NCBI GenBank assembly: GCA_003131985.1
Contig: PKWH01000122.1
Coordinates: 822-8,900 of the forward strand
DNA: 8,079 nt
Direction: 5' to 3'
Origin: Acidobacteriota bacterium
GTDB taxonomy: Bacteria; Acidobacteriota; Terriglobia; Acidiferrales; UBA7541
In this document: in pieces, positions 6,858-8,079 of the stretch
Numbering within the stretch: position 1 is the first letter of the stretch
Layout: every line of letters starts with the position of its first letter
Position numbers and translations under genes: made by a program
The notes under the pieces: model-generated
Database searches by the model: none
What the model saw: only the letters and a program-made list of their open reading frames with translations
What the model was told of the DNA's origin: nothing

Positions 6858-8079
6858 GCGATAGTCAGCTTCACAGGTTGGCTTGTCTCGGTGCTTTTGT
6901 TTTTCTTTTCGCCGCGCGGCCGGCTGCGGCGACGATCCATTACAAAATCTCGCTGAAGAATCCGGAGCAGCACTCTTTTCAGGTCATCATGACCATTCCG
7001 CATCCCGCGAACGGAGTCACTGTAGCGATTCCTGCGTGGAACGCCCTTTATCAGGTGCGCGATTTCGCTTATCGAGTCCGCGATGTGGAGGCCAATTCGT
7101 TCGGTGAATCGGGATCTCCAGCTGAAAAGTTGCAGATCCTGAAAGTGGATAAGCAGACGTGGGCAATTCGCGCGTTGGAAGACGCGAACTCTGGCGGCCT
7201 TTCTGCCTGGACGGTGCGGTATTCGATAGTCTGGGATGAGCCCGGACCGTTTAATTCGCAACTGAATGCCAGGCATGCATTCGTGAATTTTGCGGAAATT
7301 CTGATGTACATCCCGGATCGGCGAAGCGAAGACGCGACTGTCGAGTTCGAGGATGTCCCGGCGGGCTGGCGTGCTGCGGCAGAATTGCCGGCAGGCAGCA
7401 CGCCGGACTCATTTTCGGCTACCAGCTACGACACGCTCGTGGACGCACCGGTTGAAATCGGAAAATTCGAGCAATTCGGATTTGACGAAGGCGGCGCGCA
7501 CTTTCGGGTTGTCGTGGACGCGAAGGATTGGCGGCGCGACCGGCTGGAAGATTCTCTACGCAGCATTACTTCTTACGAGCTGAAGTTGATGGGCGGAGCT
7601 CCATTTCACGAGTACACGTTCTTTTTTCACATCGGTCCGTATCCGGAAGCCGGCGGCGGGGGAATGGAGCATGCGAACTGCACGGCCATCGGAGCCGGCT
7701 CGGTGGAAGGCGCAAGCGCAATAGCGGCACATGAATTCTTTCACGCTTGGAACGTGAAGCGAATACGTCCGCAGACGCTTGAACCGGTGGACTTCACCAA
7801 GGAGCAGTACACGCGAGCGTTGTGGTTTGCTGAGGGCGTGACGAGCACTTACGCATCCTATACGCTCGAACGCAGCGGACTCTGGCCGAAAGAGAAATTT
7901 TATGCGGACTTGGCGTCGCAGATCAGCGAACTGGACTCGCGCCCGGCGCGCCAGTGGCAGAGCGTAGAGGAGTCCAGCCTGGACGCGTGGCTTGAAAAGT
8001 ACGACGATTATCGCCATTCCGACCGCAGTATTTCGTACTACAACAAGGGCCAGATCGTTGGAGAAATGCTCGACCTTAC
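6854..8079 (+). CDS. M61-family metallopeptidase (glycyl aminopeptidase-like), 5' part
   Basis: The first 408 codons of a gene that leaves the window at the right edge. Residues 1-26 look like a Sec signal (S-D-S-Q-L-H-R, a hydrophobic core, then P-A-A-A before Thr27), so the mature enzyme should lie in the periplasm. A beta-rich N-terminal domain (about 27-190) precedes the catalytic domain. The zinc site is H293-E-F-F-H297 with Glu327 in W-F-A-E-G-V-T-S as third ligand. G-G-G-M-E-H (268-273) is the substrate-binding block of the M61 family, whose characterised Sphingomonas member removes N-terminal Gly and Ala. The C-terminal PDZ domain usual in this family would lie beyond the window. The start ATG at 6854 overlaps the mpl stop, with no separate Shine-Dalgarno, so translation is probably coupled. 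The substrate is unknown; a role in envelope peptide turnover is inferred from position only. Confidence 0.9.
   Translation, partial: MSDSQLHRLACLGAFVFLFAARPAAATIHYKISLKNPEQHSFQVIMTIPHPANGVTVAIPAWNALYQVRDFAYRVRDVEANSFGESGSPAEKLQILKVDKQTWAIRALEDANSGGLSAWTVRYSIVWDEPGPFNSQLNARHAFVNFAEILMYIPDRRSEDATVEFEDVPAGWRAAAELPAGSTPDSFSATSYDTLVDAPVEIGKFEQFGFDEGGAHFRVVVDAKDWRRDRLEDSLRSITSYELKLMGGAPFHEYTFFFHIGPYPEAGGGGMEHANCTAIGAGSVEGASAIAAHEFFHAWNVKRIRPQTLEPVDFTKEQYTRALWFAEGVTSTYASYTLERSGLWPKEKFYADLASQISELDSRPARQWQSVEESSLDAWLEKYDDYRHSDRSISYYNKGQIVGEMLDL

Noticed and set aside
6563..7276. Long minus-strand open frame (237 codons) across the mpl / M61 junction
   Set aside because: It lies wholly antisense to two well-recognised genes, its translation is Arg/Ser-rich and low in recognisable motifs, and it is explained by codon bias of the + strand genes.

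Overview
The window reads as a chromosomal stretch from a Gram-negative, diderm bacterium, most likely an acidobacterium (Acidobacteriota). This assignment is an inference. It rests on the moderately GC-rich composition, on an exported IPT/TIG plus PD40-propeller lipoprotein with repeated 'RDTC' motifs (a style I associate with that phylum), on a meso-DAP-type murein-recycling ligase, and on secretion signals typical of an outer-membrane-bearing cell. No rRNA, tRNA, mobile element or CRISPR signature is visible. All seven genes lie on the + strand, and the coding frames appear intact.

Layout. (1) 1-2049 holds the 3' end of an MBL-fold metallo-hydrolase gene, S-methyl-5'-thioadenosine phosphorylase (MTAP) and a PfkB-family kinase. 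They are separated by only 27 and 12 bases and probably form one operon centred on purine nucleoside / methylthioadenosine salvage. (2) 2050-2301 is a 252-base gap with the best promoter candidate of the window (extended -10 type) and a strong Shine-Dalgarno. (3) 2302-4365 encodes a 687-residue lipoprotein made of a lipobox signal, two TIG domains and a seven-blade PD40-like beta-propeller. Six of the blades carry a conserved pair of cysteines. (4) 4457-8079 encodes an L,D-carboxypeptidase (peptidase S66), the murein tripeptide ligase Mpl, and a signal-peptide-bearing M61 metallopeptidase that runs off the window end. The spacing is 25 bases, then a 4-base ATGA overlap, so this looks like a second operon.

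How the genes work together. In the first operon MTAP cleaves methylthioadenosine, the by-product of polyamine synthesis and other SAM-using reactions, to adenine and 5-methylthioribose-1-phosphate. The adjacent kinase presumably acts on a related sugar or nucleoside, but its substrate cannot be read from sequence. In the second, the L,D-carboxypeptidase would trim recycled murein tetrapeptide to tripeptide in the cytosol, and Mpl would ligate that tripeptide directly to UDP-MurNAc. These are consecutive steps of peptidoglycan recycling. The M61 peptidase is predicted to be exported, so it would act in the envelope, not in the cytosolic steps.

Most of the window is recognisable metabolism. 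The least explained items are the PfkB subgroup paired with MTAP, the Cys-paired propeller lipoprotein, and the coupling of an M61 peptidase to mpl.
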